A DNA stretch of 64,000 bases, taken from Echinometra lucunter. Taxonomy: Eukaryota; Echinodermata; Echinoidea; Camarodonta; Echinometridae. The stretch lies in assembly GCA_029962745.1 (NCBI GenBank), contig CM057161.1:9904638-9968637 (forward strand), in the 5' to 3' direction. Within the stretch, counting starts at the first letter, position 1. Every line of letters begins with the position of its first letter. The notes beneath the pieces are model-generated. The model worked only from the letters and a program-made list of their open reading frames with translations. It searched no databases and was not told where the DNA came from. Shown piece by piece: positions 1-35,835 of this stretch. Both the position numbers and the translations under genes were made by a program.

Positions 1-664
1 CAAGAGGAAATTGATACCTCTGTTGGAGAACGTATTAACATGATTAATATAACTTGCACTAAAGCTAAAAATTATTACTTGTTGTTCTTAGAGAAAAGGA
101 AGGTTGATTTTTTTACATTGGATTTTTGGTAAAGATGGCTAAACCTGCCAGAATCTTTTGCTTCCAAAGACATCCTTTATTTCAAATTTAAAAATATAAA
201 ATATGATAAAATCAAACAGTTCCACTTAAAATTTTTGCATAGAACATTGCCTTCACAAGACAATCTGTACAAATGGATTGTAAATTCAAATCACTGTGAA
301 ACATGTAACGAAACAGAGAACTATTGATCATTTTCTGTTTTATTGTAAAAACGTTCAGGTCTATTGGAAAATTATATCTAGGATGATTTATTTTGTGTTC
401 AAAGAAGAAATAATGATAAACATGAAAACGTTGATCATTGGGCATAGAATAGGAAACCCGAAGTTTGATCTCATTAATTTTTTGATAAATTTTGCACAGT
501 TTGCGGTTTATACTCATTATATAAAATACAACCTTAAGAATTTACATCATAGTAAAAAAAGATTGATTGTCGAATTTATTTCATCATTCTAGTCTTATTT
601 GAAACATTCCGGAGTTAAACAATTTAACGTCACAGAAGTAAAGAAGATAATTGATATGTTGTAA
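1..664 (+). pseudogene. 3' end of a LINE ORF2 (C-terminal reverse-transcriptase tail), decayed
   Basis: Conceptual translation gives a leucine/histidine-rich stretch (KIKQFHLKFLHRTLPSQDNL) followed by a Cys/His cluster (HCETCNE, then HFLFYC in another frame). This resembles the zf-RVT-like tail of L1/Tx1-type non-LTR retrotransposons. An in-frame stop near 130 and a frame change near 328 show it is dead. The 5' part of the element lies outside the window. Assignment rests on motif resemblance only; the exact clade is not determined. Confidence 0.6.
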
Positions 665-891
665 TTTTTTGAGACATCATATCATTCAATTTTTGAAAAT
701 TTGTTTGTTCTTTGTATATGTATGTATGATATGTAAATATAGTGAAATGATAAATCCTCATGGAAGAGGCAAAGAGAGAAAACCATTGTCGGGTGTATAA
801 GGTTGATGGATTTCGACTCTACAAAACATCACGCACTTTTCCATTTGATTCAGTGGAACTAAGAATCCCGGTAATAATGTGAACATAGAAC
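665..891. other. No gene seen
   Basis: AT-rich spacer after the LINE fragment. It ends in the 8-base CATAGAAC that forms the left target duplication of the next element. Confidence 0.5.
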
Positions 892-1268
892 CACTGGCGT
901 AAATCCTGGGGGTGGGGGATATATCCCCCCCCCCCACACACACACACACACTCATACTTTTCGAGAGTTGGGGATGACGTGTACAAATATCCCCCTCATT
1001 TTAAGTAAAAATTATATTATAATAAATCAGTCGGTGAAATTTTTCATAACGACGGTCTTACAGTGGAATTTTCATTTGAAATGCTCTTTAAAAAAACACC
1101 CCAAATTAGATATTCTTTGCTCGCTCGCAAAATAAAACAATCATATGTTTGTGGGGGTCTGCTCGGATGAGTAAGGGTGTGTCTGTGTACTTAAGTGTGA
1201 GTTCACGCAAGAAATTTCGGTAAAAAAGTCGATCATCGCCTACTCCTCAAAACGGATATACGCCGGTG
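892..1268. mobile_element. Non-autonomous DNA transposon with 8-bp target duplication (hAT-like)
   Basis: Ends are CACTGGCGTAAATCC on the left and, as reverse complement, CACCGGCGTATATCC on the right. The flanks are CATAGAAC (884-891) and CATAAAAC (1269-1276), an 8-bp duplication with one mismatch. It contains a poly-C run, a CA repeat and a TCGCTCGC word. The same family occurs at 38658-39017. An 8-bp duplication is typical of hAT elements; no transposase is present. Confidence 0.65.
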
Positions 1269-1276
1269 CATAAAAC

Positions 1277-3306
1277 ACTCCATTAATTATCAGCAAACAG
1301 TAATTAACCAGTGCCCGAAGACTCGTTTACATTTCTTATTAATTAACTCCTATTCAATTCTTAATCGAATGCAATTATAAGGGCGGATGTGATACACGAC
1401 CGCAATGCAGTGAAGGTGTACATCTAGAGGATCGCTTAAGCATGTTAAGGGAGACAAGAAAACCGGCTTGTATACGACCAGGAGCTAGGTCTTCGTGGGG
1501 TTCAATAACATTTGCTCTGGCGACAATTGTTCTCATGGAAATCTCTACGTTAAGTAAAACATAAAATCTAACACCAAACCCAACATTAAGCTTAATCCTT
1601 ATCCTCACATCGTTCTGATGCAAATCCCTATATCACAACCCTAACCCTAACCCTATGACTTCGGAGAAATTAAGACAGGAGCAATTATCGCAGGAGAAAA
1701 TGTCGCGCCAAACTTTAAGTATAGATTTCTTCCATATAAGTTTCGGTGAGAAACGCAATATACATGAAAAAATCAAAAGTGTCGTCTTCATAGAGAGGGG
1801 ACCTTTCCATACATGTATATTAGTTTTAAAAATGTTTAGGGACTTAAAGATTTTAAATGCTGTTTGTTCAGAGATAAAAACATGAATCGTGTTTTTCTGT
1901 CCAATTAAAGCGGCGTAATTAGACCCCTTAACTGGTTAATGATTTCTCCAAGTTATATTTTTGTTTATCCTTTTAATGTGCATTTAGAATGTACCATTGA
2001 CCATGAACATACCAACTGCAGGAACAGAGGAACTGTCACCGAATGGTGTCGTCGCTGCAGCGATCGCTGGGTGTTCCGACATACTTGGCTAATTAACTCG
2101 TCCATGCAGGCTTTATTTCCGCATTTCTTCCCAAATAGGGTCAGTTTGTTGGATTCTGGGGTAAGGGGTTGGGGTATATAGGCATGATGTCCACGGCTGA
2201 ATTTTAGAATTCCATACGAAATTATACCGCAGAGCAATTTTGTCGCCGGCTCCAGGATTTTGTTATTATCACTAATACTTTATGTTGGAAACCTGATTCA
2301 CAAGCTTTGCTTTCTAAGGTTTCTTTTACAATACAGTGAGCATTGTTTATTTTTATACTTACCATATACATGATAAATTTGATATATGTATACTGAATGG
2401 ATGTCAAATTTTTAGCCTAATGCTGTTATTCCGAAAAAAATTTAATTAAAAAAAAATGAAATGAAATTATCTCAGAAAGCACAAAAATGGTCACCACTTC
2501 AAACTAAGGGCCGGGGTGGGGGGAGGGGACTTTGAAGATGTGTACTAATACACCATGGGTTTCAGTAGGGGTGGGGCGAGAGCATTTTGTCGAGCAACCT
2601 GCCGCTGACGCCACCGACGCGTCGCGACGCCGCCATTGTCACAAAAAGGTTACGTCACCATTTCTGTCTAGACCGTATATGGTAGCCTCGACCCATATTG
2701 AAGAAGCAGGCAACTAAAATGGTTCGGAAATGATCACTTACCAATGCTTACACTGATCTTGAATTATAAATCATTTAAGGATTGTTTAGATTTATAATTC
2801 ATACATCAATTTTGATGTAATGATAAACACAATGGGTAAACAATAATAAACTAATATTTTGGCAAAGGTATTAACCGACAAGTTATTTAGCAATGAAATA
2901 TGCTGAAGAGCAATCTTTTTGCAGACTGATGTAAGCTTTACCGTGATTAAATATAATTCATTTCAACTCAATTCAATATTCACAAGCGCAACAGAGAAAA
3001 AATACATTGGGCACGTTGGTATATATTAAACTAGCAAGATAAAAATTTGCTTATGGAGGTAAACCCTGTTATGGCATTATACAAGTATGTGAGATTTATT
3101 ACCATCAAGACTTAAAACGGATATCAGGATATGATGCATAGTTTAAGATTTAGTAACGTGTATTTGAATGATATTTAAAAGCCTTTGCTCAACAATATGT
3201 AAGCATAACTCAGATAAAGAAATCAAAGCGTTAAAAGTTATGAGGTATCAAACTGTTTACAAATGCATGACGAATGACAGATTAAATTGTGAATAATCAA
3301 ACTCGT
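1277..3306. other. No gene recognised; dispersed-repeat spacer
   Basis: No convincing exon was found on either strand. The stretch includes three CCCTAA units at about 1639-1656, too short to be telomeric, and a CpG-rich patch at about 2580-2650. Open frames here are short and lack recognisable domains. Later exons of the channel gene at 3545-3876 would lie on this side, but I could not recognise any before the window edge. Confidence 0.5.
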
Positions 3307-3532
3307 CACTCTAAAACAAATTATTTAAAATGACAAGATTGTGGGTCAGCTGGGTGCAAGTAATAGTCTTAAAAGTTACTATATTCTGGTCAGAAAAATG
3401 ACTAAGTTCTAGTCAAAATACGACTAGAAAATAGTCACAAATGACTAAAATGTAGTGAAAAATTATTAGTATTTTAGTTGCACCCAGGAGACCCTTTCAT
3501 CTAGTCATTTTTAACTGATTTTTTTCAGAGTC
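3307..3532. mobile_element. Short inverted-repeat element, CACTCT ends, ATGACTA-word body
   Basis: The left end CACTCTAAAACAAA and the reverse-complemented right end GACTCTGAAAAAAA form imperfect terminal inverted repeats. Both arms continue into GGGTC..CTGGGTGCAA. The interior repeats ATGACTA and its complement TAGTCAT. It is closely related to 31300-31502. No coding capacity. Confidence 0.6.
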
Positions 3533-3544
3533 AATAGAACTCAC

Positions 3545-3876
3545 CTGCGAATGGCGCTGTAGTTTCTATTATACACGTATTTAATTCCATGTAAGGTTGT
3601 ATTTGCAAGAAAGTCGTTGAACAGGAGCTTCGATCCCGCATTTATCTCAGCATTTATCGTCGATAGCGTATCAAAATTATCTCCCGAATCTTTCTTCTCG
3701 GGTAACTCATTCAAATCTCGCTTGGAATCCTGGTTGACATCCTTATCAGCCTTGTCGCCATCGTGGTCATCATTTACACTGCATACTTCGACATCCGTGT
3801 CGATTTCGGGTTGGTTTGCAGGAGCTACTTTTCCGGATACAGGCTCGACCTTGTTCGTATGTTCTGATTTATTCAT
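3545..3876 (-). CDS. First coding exon of a DEG/ENaC (ASIC-like) sodium-channel family gene, partial
   Basis: The exon encodes about 110 residues from Met (ATG at 3876) to a consensus donor (AG|GTGAGT at 3544). The N-terminal 80 residues are acidic, low-complexity and cytoplasmic-like. The last 25 residues read FLANTTLHGIKYVYNRNY, matching the conserved pre-TM1 His-Gly (HG) gating motif of the amiloride-sensitive channel family. The first membrane helix should begin in the next exon, to the left, and was not found in the window. An upstream open frame reaches 4080, but this Met was chosen because the extra 68 residues look like untranslated sequence. The family call rests on one motif. It is transcribed in the same direction as the proteases. 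Confidence 0.6.
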
Positions 3877-4134
3877 TTTGATAACAATAATCCTTCCCCT
3901 TCTCAAACATTGGCCGAATGAATTGTGTGGCATGCAGACAAACATAATATGAGCACCTATAGTCTCGGAGAAGAGGTTATTCTGCAGTGCATTAATGGAG
4001 CGGCCGGGTTGATACATTAAATTATAAATGGGCGGGAAAATGATTGTCATGCACTTTTCGTCAAGGCTGATTGTCCGCATTCACGGCCGTCGCATGCATT
4101 AAGCTAATTATCTTTACTTTTTTTTTCGTAACAA

Positions 4135-4745
4135 TTGTAATGTGGAATCTGTAACACATCCCCCCCCCCTCAAAAAAAATGGAACTGGTGTTGGAAATAT
4201 AGCCTGCATTAATAAGCTGATGATGTAAGCTTACGTTACGAACTAATGACTCTCAATGAAACCAATACCATAACAACAGACCAAGTTGACAATTACATTA
4301 GGCCGGACATTAGGCCTATATACTTTTTTGTTTGTGACAATTACAGCCTGAAACACATCCCCCCCCCCCCCCAAAAAAAAAAAAAAAAAAAAAAAAAATG
4401 GAATTGGTACTGGAAAATAAAGCATGCATTAATAAGTTGGTGATGTAGGCTTACGTTACGAACTAATGACTTTCAATCATGTCAATGAAACCGATAGCAA
4501 AACGATAAGAGACCAAGTTGACAATTACATTAGGCCGGGCATTAGGCCTATATACTTTTTGTTTGTGACAGTTGGAGCCTGTTTACATCCTCCCAAACAA
4601 ATTGGAATTGGTACTGGAAATAGAGCCTGCATTAATCAGCTGATGATGTGGGCTTACGTTACGAACTAACGACTCTCAATGAAACCAGTAGCAGAACGAC
4701 AACAGACCAAGCTGAGAATCACATTAAGCCGGGCATTAGCCCTAT
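4135..4745. repeat. Tandem repeat, about 205-220 bp unit, three copies
   Basis: The block around ACGAACTAATGACTCTCAAT recurs at about 4228, 4458 and 4661, each followed by CCAAGTTGACAATTACATTA and the GCATTAGGCCTATATA word. Two units carry a poly-C/poly-A tract (4161, 4361). The third unit runs into the left edge of the large duplication at about 4717. Confidence 0.75.
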
Positions 4746-5107
4746 ATAATTATCTCGGACAGCCAGAAATCGGTCGCTTTGGCGGTGTGACTGATGATCA
4801 TGTATAAAGAGGGTCAGTGCGCTGGGACTGAAATTCGGGTTGGGGAATTTCGATGTGCACGGCCCTCAGAACACCGAGAGATCGGTCGGCGAACCTCAAG
4901 TAAAACTGTTGAGCAGCCATTAAAGAAAACGCCCTGATGAACTCCTTATTGCTCCTGCCCTACTAAGGATTATTCTGCTCAGACCTAGATTTTCTATCGA
5001 GATTTTCATTAAGTATGCTACATCCAACTTAAACCCAACCCAATGTGTGACGCTCATTTATAAAGAACTTTATACCTTTATCTCGTAAAGTTGTAAAGTT
5101 CGTTGTA

Positions 5108-5340
5108 GAGGTGTTGTGGTCCAGTGAATAAGTCTCCGGGCTTTGAACCACAAGGTACGAATCCCTGCCAGTAGTAAATGGGTACCTGCTAGGATATATT
5201 CCTTGAATGCACGGAGCACTATACGCTTGCTCGAGCTAAAGCCAAACTAATAATATTCTTGCAGGGCCCTCTGAGAGAACAGTACATTGTGAAGAGATTA
5301 CCCTGGGTAACAAGACATATCATCATTATTATTATTATCA
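5108..5340 (+). mobile_element. tRNA-derived SINE with ATT-type tail (copy 1)
   Basis: A tRNA-like head with a box A word (TGGTCCAGTG) is followed by a box B remnant and an ATT-rich tail. Compared with 41262-41575, this copy has lost bases around box B (GAGGTTCGAATCCC) and another block just after it, so it should be a poor Pol III promoter. Confidence 0.65.
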
Positions 5341-7201
5341 AAGTTCATCTCTTAACAGTGGCCAACGGCTTGGTCTAGAAACGCTAGATGATCACCACAA
5401 AATATTAGTTATTACATAACACAAAAAATTGGTAAATTGTCATGCTTTGTCTTAGAAGTCAGTGAAAATATATTATCTGCAAGGGGATTACAAGATTATT
5501 TTAACGCAGATGGTCTTGTTTGTCTACAAATTATAGACTAAAAAAATTGAGCTCTATACTCGCTCATATCACAGTTAAAATGAGTATTTTTGGCACGCTT
5601 AAATCCTATGTTTGTATTAATTCTCTATTAACATAGCGCCCATTTTATTTTCGATGTCTCTACTAAGCACTTTGCGGAGGTCTTGCTACCCGGACATCGG
5701 GGTTCAAGCCTTTCCCTTCTCCATTTGTGTTGGGAACGCCCATAAAAATTGAACACAAGTTACTGAAAGAACATAAATATATGAATACTGAGGAACATCA
5801 TAATACAATTTTCGCATCTGCGTAAGGAATCGAAGATAGGAAAGAGAACACAGTAAGTGGAGAAAAAACTGAGAAGAAAGTTAGGCATTGGAAGGCATGT
5901 TCGCTTATCAGAATAAAGTTAATTTGAAAGCAGTCATTTCGAACCTTTTTGGCTGTGTGTCTACGATGACACCATCAAAGATGGCCGTGTAGTACAATAC
6001 TAGAATAGGCGGTATACATATCACTGAACATTGAAAACAAGCAAAAATAGCAAAAAAACAACAACATCGTCAGACAACACTGTCCCAGGGAGTATACAAT
6101 GTTATTAGAGGCGGCGGAACATCGTGTTCGGATAATAGAAGTGGGAGGGCACCCCTTTAGGTCCTTTAACAAACCCCCCTCATCTCACCGTCGGAGTCAG
6201 ACGCTCCGCCGCGCCTGAATTTTACATATATACATGAAAAGGATTTGACTGGTCCATTCTTTAAGAATTTTATGCTCTTTTGGATGTTTTTGTTTGTTTC
6301 ATGCTTATGTTAGGTTTTGTTTATATAGAAATGTGGAAAAATAAACTTTGAAGTTTGAACTTAATTCATTCTCTGTCATTATGTGCGATTATGTACTTAA
6401 AATAACATATACTTCGTGATTGTGAAAATACCATCATCAATACACTGAACTCTATTTTCTCATTTACATTAATCATTAAGCCAAGCATCAAAGATTCTTG
6501 TACTTCTTCTCCCTGTTACTAGGCAACCCAATTTTGCAAAATGGCCTACAAGAGGATCTTGATATCTTAAAGAGCAAACACATGAGCAAACGCATCCTAT
6601 TTCTGAAAATTTTCAAGTACATCTAAGTTTGTTTTCCATCCGTAGATATCTTGAGAAAAAGAGCACCTGCAGTTTTGATCAACTGACACAAAGACGGGAG
6701 TTCCGATTGGTTGGGGGTATTTGCTGTTTTGTTTTTTCCTGAAAGTTCGAAGGTATATTTCCAATGCCAGTGGGCTTTTATCATGCCCCAAACCAGAGGG
6801 TTTATATTGCCGAAAACAACCACCCCCCCCCCCAAAAAAAAGGTTCAAAATTCCAACACTTGCTACATTAATTTCGATGATCAATAATCAGGATAATTCT
6901 GTAATCCCGAAAATAGCGTAGGATTGTATTATTTCAGTTGGGTAAGGGGGGGGGGGCTGTAACTATAAAAGTTTGATTTCCTTGTCTAACATCTTGCTCC
7001 CAGCTTCTTCTCTCACTAGATTATTTTCTCACTCTTTTTCTTTTGCTTTAAATTAATGTCTCATTCATTCGTTCTTTCTTCCCTTCACCCCCCCCCCCCC
7101 TCCCCTCAACCACTCCCTTCATGATTCTCACACCGGTACATCCTCGTTTTTCTCTCTCACTTCCCATTTCTCTTTCCTTTAACGAGTTAATCTACATACC
7201 T

Positions 7202-7204
<3 letters not shown>
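5341..7204. other. No gene; intergenic repeat DNA shared by both duplication copies
   Basis: No exon recognised. A possible LINE 3' tail lies at about 6090-6362, ending AAATAAACTTTGAAGTTTGAAC. It recurs at about 42230-42560 with the tail AAATAAACTTTGAACTTTGAAC. A poly-C/A tract sits at 6823-6841. Confidence 0.4.

Positions 7205-7206
<2 letters not shown>

Positions 7207-7246
<40 letters not shown>
7207..7246. repeat. (CT)n microsatellite
   Basis: About 20 uninterrupted CT units, followed by CA-rich sequence. The copy 2 counterpart at about 43454-43490 is shorter and interrupted. Confidence 0.9.
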
Positions 7247-7247
<1 letters not shown>

Positions 7248-7384
7248 GCAACACACACGCACACTACCCACACGCGGAGGGACAACTGCTGTTTTGTGGT
7301 AGGTGTTTAATACCCTCCAACTAGCAGTGGTATACAACAAGTGGCAATAATACAGAAAGTAGTGTTAAATTCTAGTTAAATTCC

Positions 7385-7808
7385 CAGAATTGTGACATAA
7401 CGTCTCAATTCAGCTTTTAAAAGGTCTTAAAAATAATTACCGTTAGTTTTACCTCTACCATCTTGAGTACACATGCATGGTAAAGTTGGATATACAGTCC
7501 ACCTTACCATCAACATCAACGAAATTCTACAGAGCGACTGGGCCTCAAATTGGGGCACTGTGCAATAAAATAAATGGAGTACAGTTCACAACACACCAGA
7601 ATTGTGACATAACGTCTCAATTCAGCTTTTAAAAGGTCTTAAAAATAATTACCGTTAGTTTTACCTCTACCATCTTGAGTACACATGCATGGTAAAGTTG
7701 GATATACAGTCCACCTTACCATCAACATCAACGAAATTCTACAGAGCGACTGGGCCTCAAATTGGGGCACTGTGCAATAAAATAAATGGAGTACCGTTCA
7801 CAACAAAA
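7385..7808. repeat. 212-bp direct tandem duplication (copy 1)
   Basis: The block starting CAGAATTGTGACATAACG at 7385 restarts at 7597 and is nearly identical over its full length. The same pair is at 43629 and 43841, so this small duplication predates the large one. Confidence 0.9.
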
Positions 7809-8844
7809 TCCAGGGTGTTAATGGAGCATCACCTTATGGATAATAGAGTTCATTCCACTGTTTTCTTTTTTGGTTGGTTTAACATATTTGTGTGCGCGTT
7901 GATCTGTCTTTGCCTATCATTCATAGAATTGTATGTACATCTCCATAATTTGTTCGAAAGTAACATTCATGAAAACAGCGAAAACAACAAGACAGTACAT
8001 CGAAGTAAACAGAATGGCATAAACAAAACATTATGATTATAAATTATGATAAATCAATTAAAGTGTGCTATATAGATAGGCCTATCTTTATAATTATTCA
8101 TTCTTAACTTGATACAGGTGTTTTCAAACACTTATCAGGACATCTTTTTTGTGGTAACTTTCATTCAATAAACATTTGTGTAAATCAACTCTTAAAATGC
8201 ATACATACATATTTCTTTTTTTTTTACATATAATATCTCTGATACTCTACTTGAAACTATAGCGACCACGCCGACACACAAAAGGTATACGGAAATAGAA
8301 CTTTCTATCAAATATATTGATGATTTTTATCAATTATTCTTTATAAAGCTGTTACCATAGTTGATACAATGATTTTTTTTTTTTAGATATAAGGCCAAGT
8401 AAAATTGATTCCTAGCTAGTTTCTCGTATGGATAGTTTCAAAATTGAGGAGGAGGGGGTTCCATGTTATATGATATTTTATATTTGTTTGTATAAGAAGT
8501 GCTATTCGGACAATTTGAACGCAATTGTTTTTTCTTTCTTGATACTTACTTTCGATATTTCATTGGTATGAGCGCCTAAGAGGCTCAAAACAATGTGAAA
8601 ATGAATGGTAGTAATATTTGGTTTGTAACCTCAATGTCTAGATGTATTTCTCAGATTAAAATTAATTTAACTTCAGAACAAAAATAACAAAACTAGAGAA
8701 CGAAAATTTTGAGGCTCACGGAAAAAGGAAGGAGGAGGGACGAGAAAACAAAAATTATTTTCATTTGGCCTAAAGTAAAACGAATCTAAAATCAGAGATA
8801 CAATCATGAATGAGCATAATTCTGAAGTCACTTGTATAATACCA

Positions 8845-9021
8845 CCAGGGGGGTGTTTCATTAAGCTGTTCGTAAGTTACGAACGACTTTACGCACGACT
8901 GGTGATACCTTCATGTGCTACATGTAAATGAATGAGAATCTGATAAGCACCCAGGAAGGTATCACCAGTCGTGCGTAAAGTCGTTAGTAACTTACGAACA
9001 GCTTTATGAAACACCCCCTGG
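8845..9021. mobile_element. Foldback MITE, CCAGGGGGTGTTTCAT ends (copy 1)
   Basis: A near-perfect palindrome. Both ends read CCAGGGGGTGTTTCAT, then AAGCTGTTCGTAAGTTACGA and ACGCACGACTGGTGAT, with arms of about 75 bp around a short loop. No coding capacity. It is shared with 45115-45295, so it predates the duplication. A half-element with related ends is at 37905-37955. Confidence 0.85.
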
Positions 9022-9807
9022 CCCCTAAATTTATCATATGTCTATGAATCCCACACACGCGCGCGCGCACCCTCGTGCACCCGCACGCACACGGTGTGTG
9101 CTCTTGGATAGCTATAAGCGAGGACAGCGAACAAAGGAAAATTTCAGAGAACATTAACTGGTCCTCGGATGTAAAATAATAGATGTGAGCTTCTTTCCGG
9201 CAGCCTTCCAAGGACAGGGAAACAGAGGAACCACAGCAGTCCTCGGGAGTACAGTCGTATGAAAACGTGTGAACTCTATCATGCACCCCCCCCCCCCCAC
9301 CCCCACACACACACTCATTCTCACCCTCACCCATCTCACAGCCATTATATACATACATACCAAAGTGCTGTGAATTTTAATTTTAGGCATTGGTTTTTGC
9401 CATGAAATAATAATTCTATAGGTTTATGGAAAAACTCAAGGGGGAGGGAGAAGTAAAAAGAAAAAAATATTGTCGTACACGCTCGCTACCACAAAAAAAC
9501 GCGTGAAAAGGGTATAGTTTTGCCAATTAAGGTGCGTCACGCGATTAGGGTGTCAAATAAGCCAACGATTAGGAAAAGGGAACGTTTTCTTGACACGAAG
9601 AAAAAGATAAAGAACTGGGGAATTTGTTCGAGGAGGTTCAACTTTTTTAGGGGCAAATTTTCAGAACAAAAGTCTCGGGAACAAAAACCGAAAAAGGTGT
9701 GATTCTGATCAGTGGATATAACTCTTTTAAGGTGGTTTTGGAAAACACTGGTTGTGGGTGTGTAGAGGAACACTGACTCCTCTTATGACAGGAAACGATG
9801 AACTCGT

Positions 9808-33393
<23,586 letters not shown>

Positions 33394-33631
33394 CTTGCTG
33401 TACCACTATCCCGCTTTCCTATAGCAGCAAAGATCTATGAGAAGCCTTCGATCCACCATCCGGTCTTGAGTCTGACAAAGTTCTTGTGGCAACAGAGTGA
33501 TCTGCTTTCAATAGTCAACCCCCCAATTCTTCCTGAGAGCTTAATGCAATAAGCTTTGAGAATAAATCCTCTTTACACAGCGAATGGTGATCGATAATGT
33601 GGCGCTTAATGCCCGAAATTTCCTTGAGAGC

Positions 33632-33638
33632 TTATATA
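33632..33638 (-). promoter_or_regulatory. TATA box of protease 1
   Basis: TATATAA on the minus strand, about 240 bases upstream of the start codon, implies a start site near 33605 and a leader of about 210 bases. The leader contains an upstream ATG (33459) with a 17-codon frame ending before the main ATG, unless it is spliced out. Confidence 0.5.
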
Positions 33639-33720
33639 GGCTTTGACAATAAAATCACTGTTCAGCAAAATGGTTGTTTTTATCGAATCATGAAATCGAG
33701 ACAGACAGGGGCTAGGGGGT

Positions 33721-35685
33721 GTTCCATAAAGTTGTTCATAAAGTTACGAATGTCTTTACGAACGACTTGAATACCCTTGTAAAAAATGTACCATGGTTTT
33801 ACCATTGTAACCATGCATGGTAAAAACAGGAATTAACCATGGTTGTCACAAAGTGACCAGGAATTTAAATGAGGGAACAGCAATTACTACCAGACCGATA
33901 GGAACAATAGTCTCTTAGGGCAGAGTGCACGGATTGAATGGGAGAGTTATGTGAGTGATGTGTGCTGGACAGTGATACCTTGTGCAATGAGCTATGCAGA
34001 GCTGAGCAGGTATGCTTGGTGTATGTTGCATGAGTTAGCTACTGGGCAGAGCAACTTTAGCATTGGTCAAGGCAGGACCTGTGTGCTGAGTGAGTGTGAG
34101 AGGAGATAGGATGCGCAGCAATTAACTTCATATTTTTGGTGCCATCTTCTATGAAAATCGGGGCAAAGCAGGCCAGGAGAAGACTCCTCTACAGCTCCCA
34201 TCATGATTTTGAGACCAGTAAGTTTTTTTTTGCAGTAATTTTCCATGATTTATCCTATTTTCTTGTATGTAGTGTAATGCCACAAATTAAGGCTTGGCAC
34301 AGGAATCAAACTTCATTTTGCATAAAGTAAGACACAGAGTTCTAGCATTTTAGCGGAAAACCAATGAAATGAATTATTTAATTAGTAAACTATATCTGTG
34401 CCATGAATATTTGTATTTTCATCAGACAGAAAGAAGTTAAGATATTCAATTTTGCTGATATTTTGTGTAGAATTAAATTGTGTGGCTAAAGTATTGCTCA
34501 CATAAGCTAATAGATACTTGATATTTTTCTGTGGCACATTGGAGAAAAGAAGAGATTTAATTTTTTTAATTTAGTGTGCAGTTACTTGAAAATGTAGTAA
34601 AAGGATTTTTTTTTTTATATATATATAGATATTTGGACATACTTGGACATATTTGAATATTGCTTTTCTGATTCATTTTTGATACTTCAATTGTCTTTCT
34701 TATACATGCAAGAAGCAGTCTCTGGAAAAGGTTTCATGAATGTATATATTTAGAATTATTGGGTAAACCTGTATGCTGTGACTCGTAGGTTGTATATATG
34801 TTTTAACAGCAGACAGGCAGCTGGGTTCCAGGACAGATCCCGTCCATGATAACTGAGTTGGGATCCTTCGTCTACTAGACGAGCTACCGTCACTGAGTTC
34901 GACAGACCGTCGATTATGACCCCGTCGATGACGATTTCTTCGTTGACATCATTTAAGCTTCGCAAACAACTGTGAACTCGAACACCCATGGTTATCCGGT
35001 CACCATGTCTACGTGCATTCACCTATAGAGATACACCGGGAGCACAGAGCGACATAATGTAAGGGATTTCCAAAGGGTTGAGGACAGTTGCGAACATTTA
35101 ATTTACAGTATAATCTGCAGATATTGCACGTGCTACATAACCCAAAGAATTATATCATTAATTAAGCTCAAGTTTTGGATTTTTGGATATTTGCAGTACT
35201 GCTATACCAAAAAGGGGTAATTATATCCTACAAGGGAAACAGAAAGAATTGTTAACTTTGTGTATTTATATATTCCATTTTTTTGTTTATAAATGATGTG
35301 AAAGTCACTTATCATTGGAATATATCATATTGAATGATTAATGTGAATATATTTCATTGACATATGAAATGAATATATTGTGGAAGTTTTTCAGTTGAAT
35401 TTATTATATATCTGAATATTGAAGAGTTGAAGATAAGATGATACATTAAAAACACATAACTTCAAGATTTGAATAATATAATTACAATGCATCTCGAGTA
35501 ATTATTTCTTTGTGTATATTCCTAACCAACAATTCTATATTACAGAACAGTACTTATCGCCAGACTTTGCAAAACAGTGCATTGATCTGACAATGGTTAA
35601 TGGATCGATGGTCGTCCACGGTTTGACAATCAAAACCACGGTTAAATCGGGGACATTCGTAACTTTATGAACAACTTTATGGAAC
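33721..35685. mobile_element. Two-kilobase element with 34-bp perfect inverted ends
   Basis: 33721-33754 is the exact reverse complement of 35652-35685 (starts GTTCCATAAAGTTGTTCATA). Subterminal ACCATGGTT words occur in both orientations. No transposase was found. An 88-codon minus-strand frame (34756-35022) and a plus-strand exon-like frame near 34140-34210 with a GTAAGT donor could be captured gene pieces. Confidence 0.6.
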
Positions 35686-35694
35686 GGTTCGGTG

Positions 35695-35835
35695 TAAAAA
35701 TGTCAGAGGTAAAAATGCCAGAGGAAAAAAATGTCAGAGGTAAAAATGTCAGAGGTAAAAATGTCAGAGGTAAAAATGTCAGAGGTAAAAATGTCAAAGG
35801 AAAAAATGTCAGAGGTAAAAATGTCAGAGGTAAGA
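35695..35835 (+). repeat. 15-bp tandem repeat GTAAAAATGTCAGAG
   Basis: About nine units with minor variants. An open frame across it reads as NVRGK repeats, but this is a by-product of the 15-bp period. Single units of the same word occur at about 12282 and 49768. Confidence 0.9.

Noticed and set aside
1639..1656. CCCTAACCCTAACCCTA as telomeric DNA
   Set aside because: Only about three units, embedded in ordinary spacer sequence with no continuation.
35695..35835. CRISPR-like array
   Set aside because: Contiguous 15-bp units without spacers, in an animal genome.
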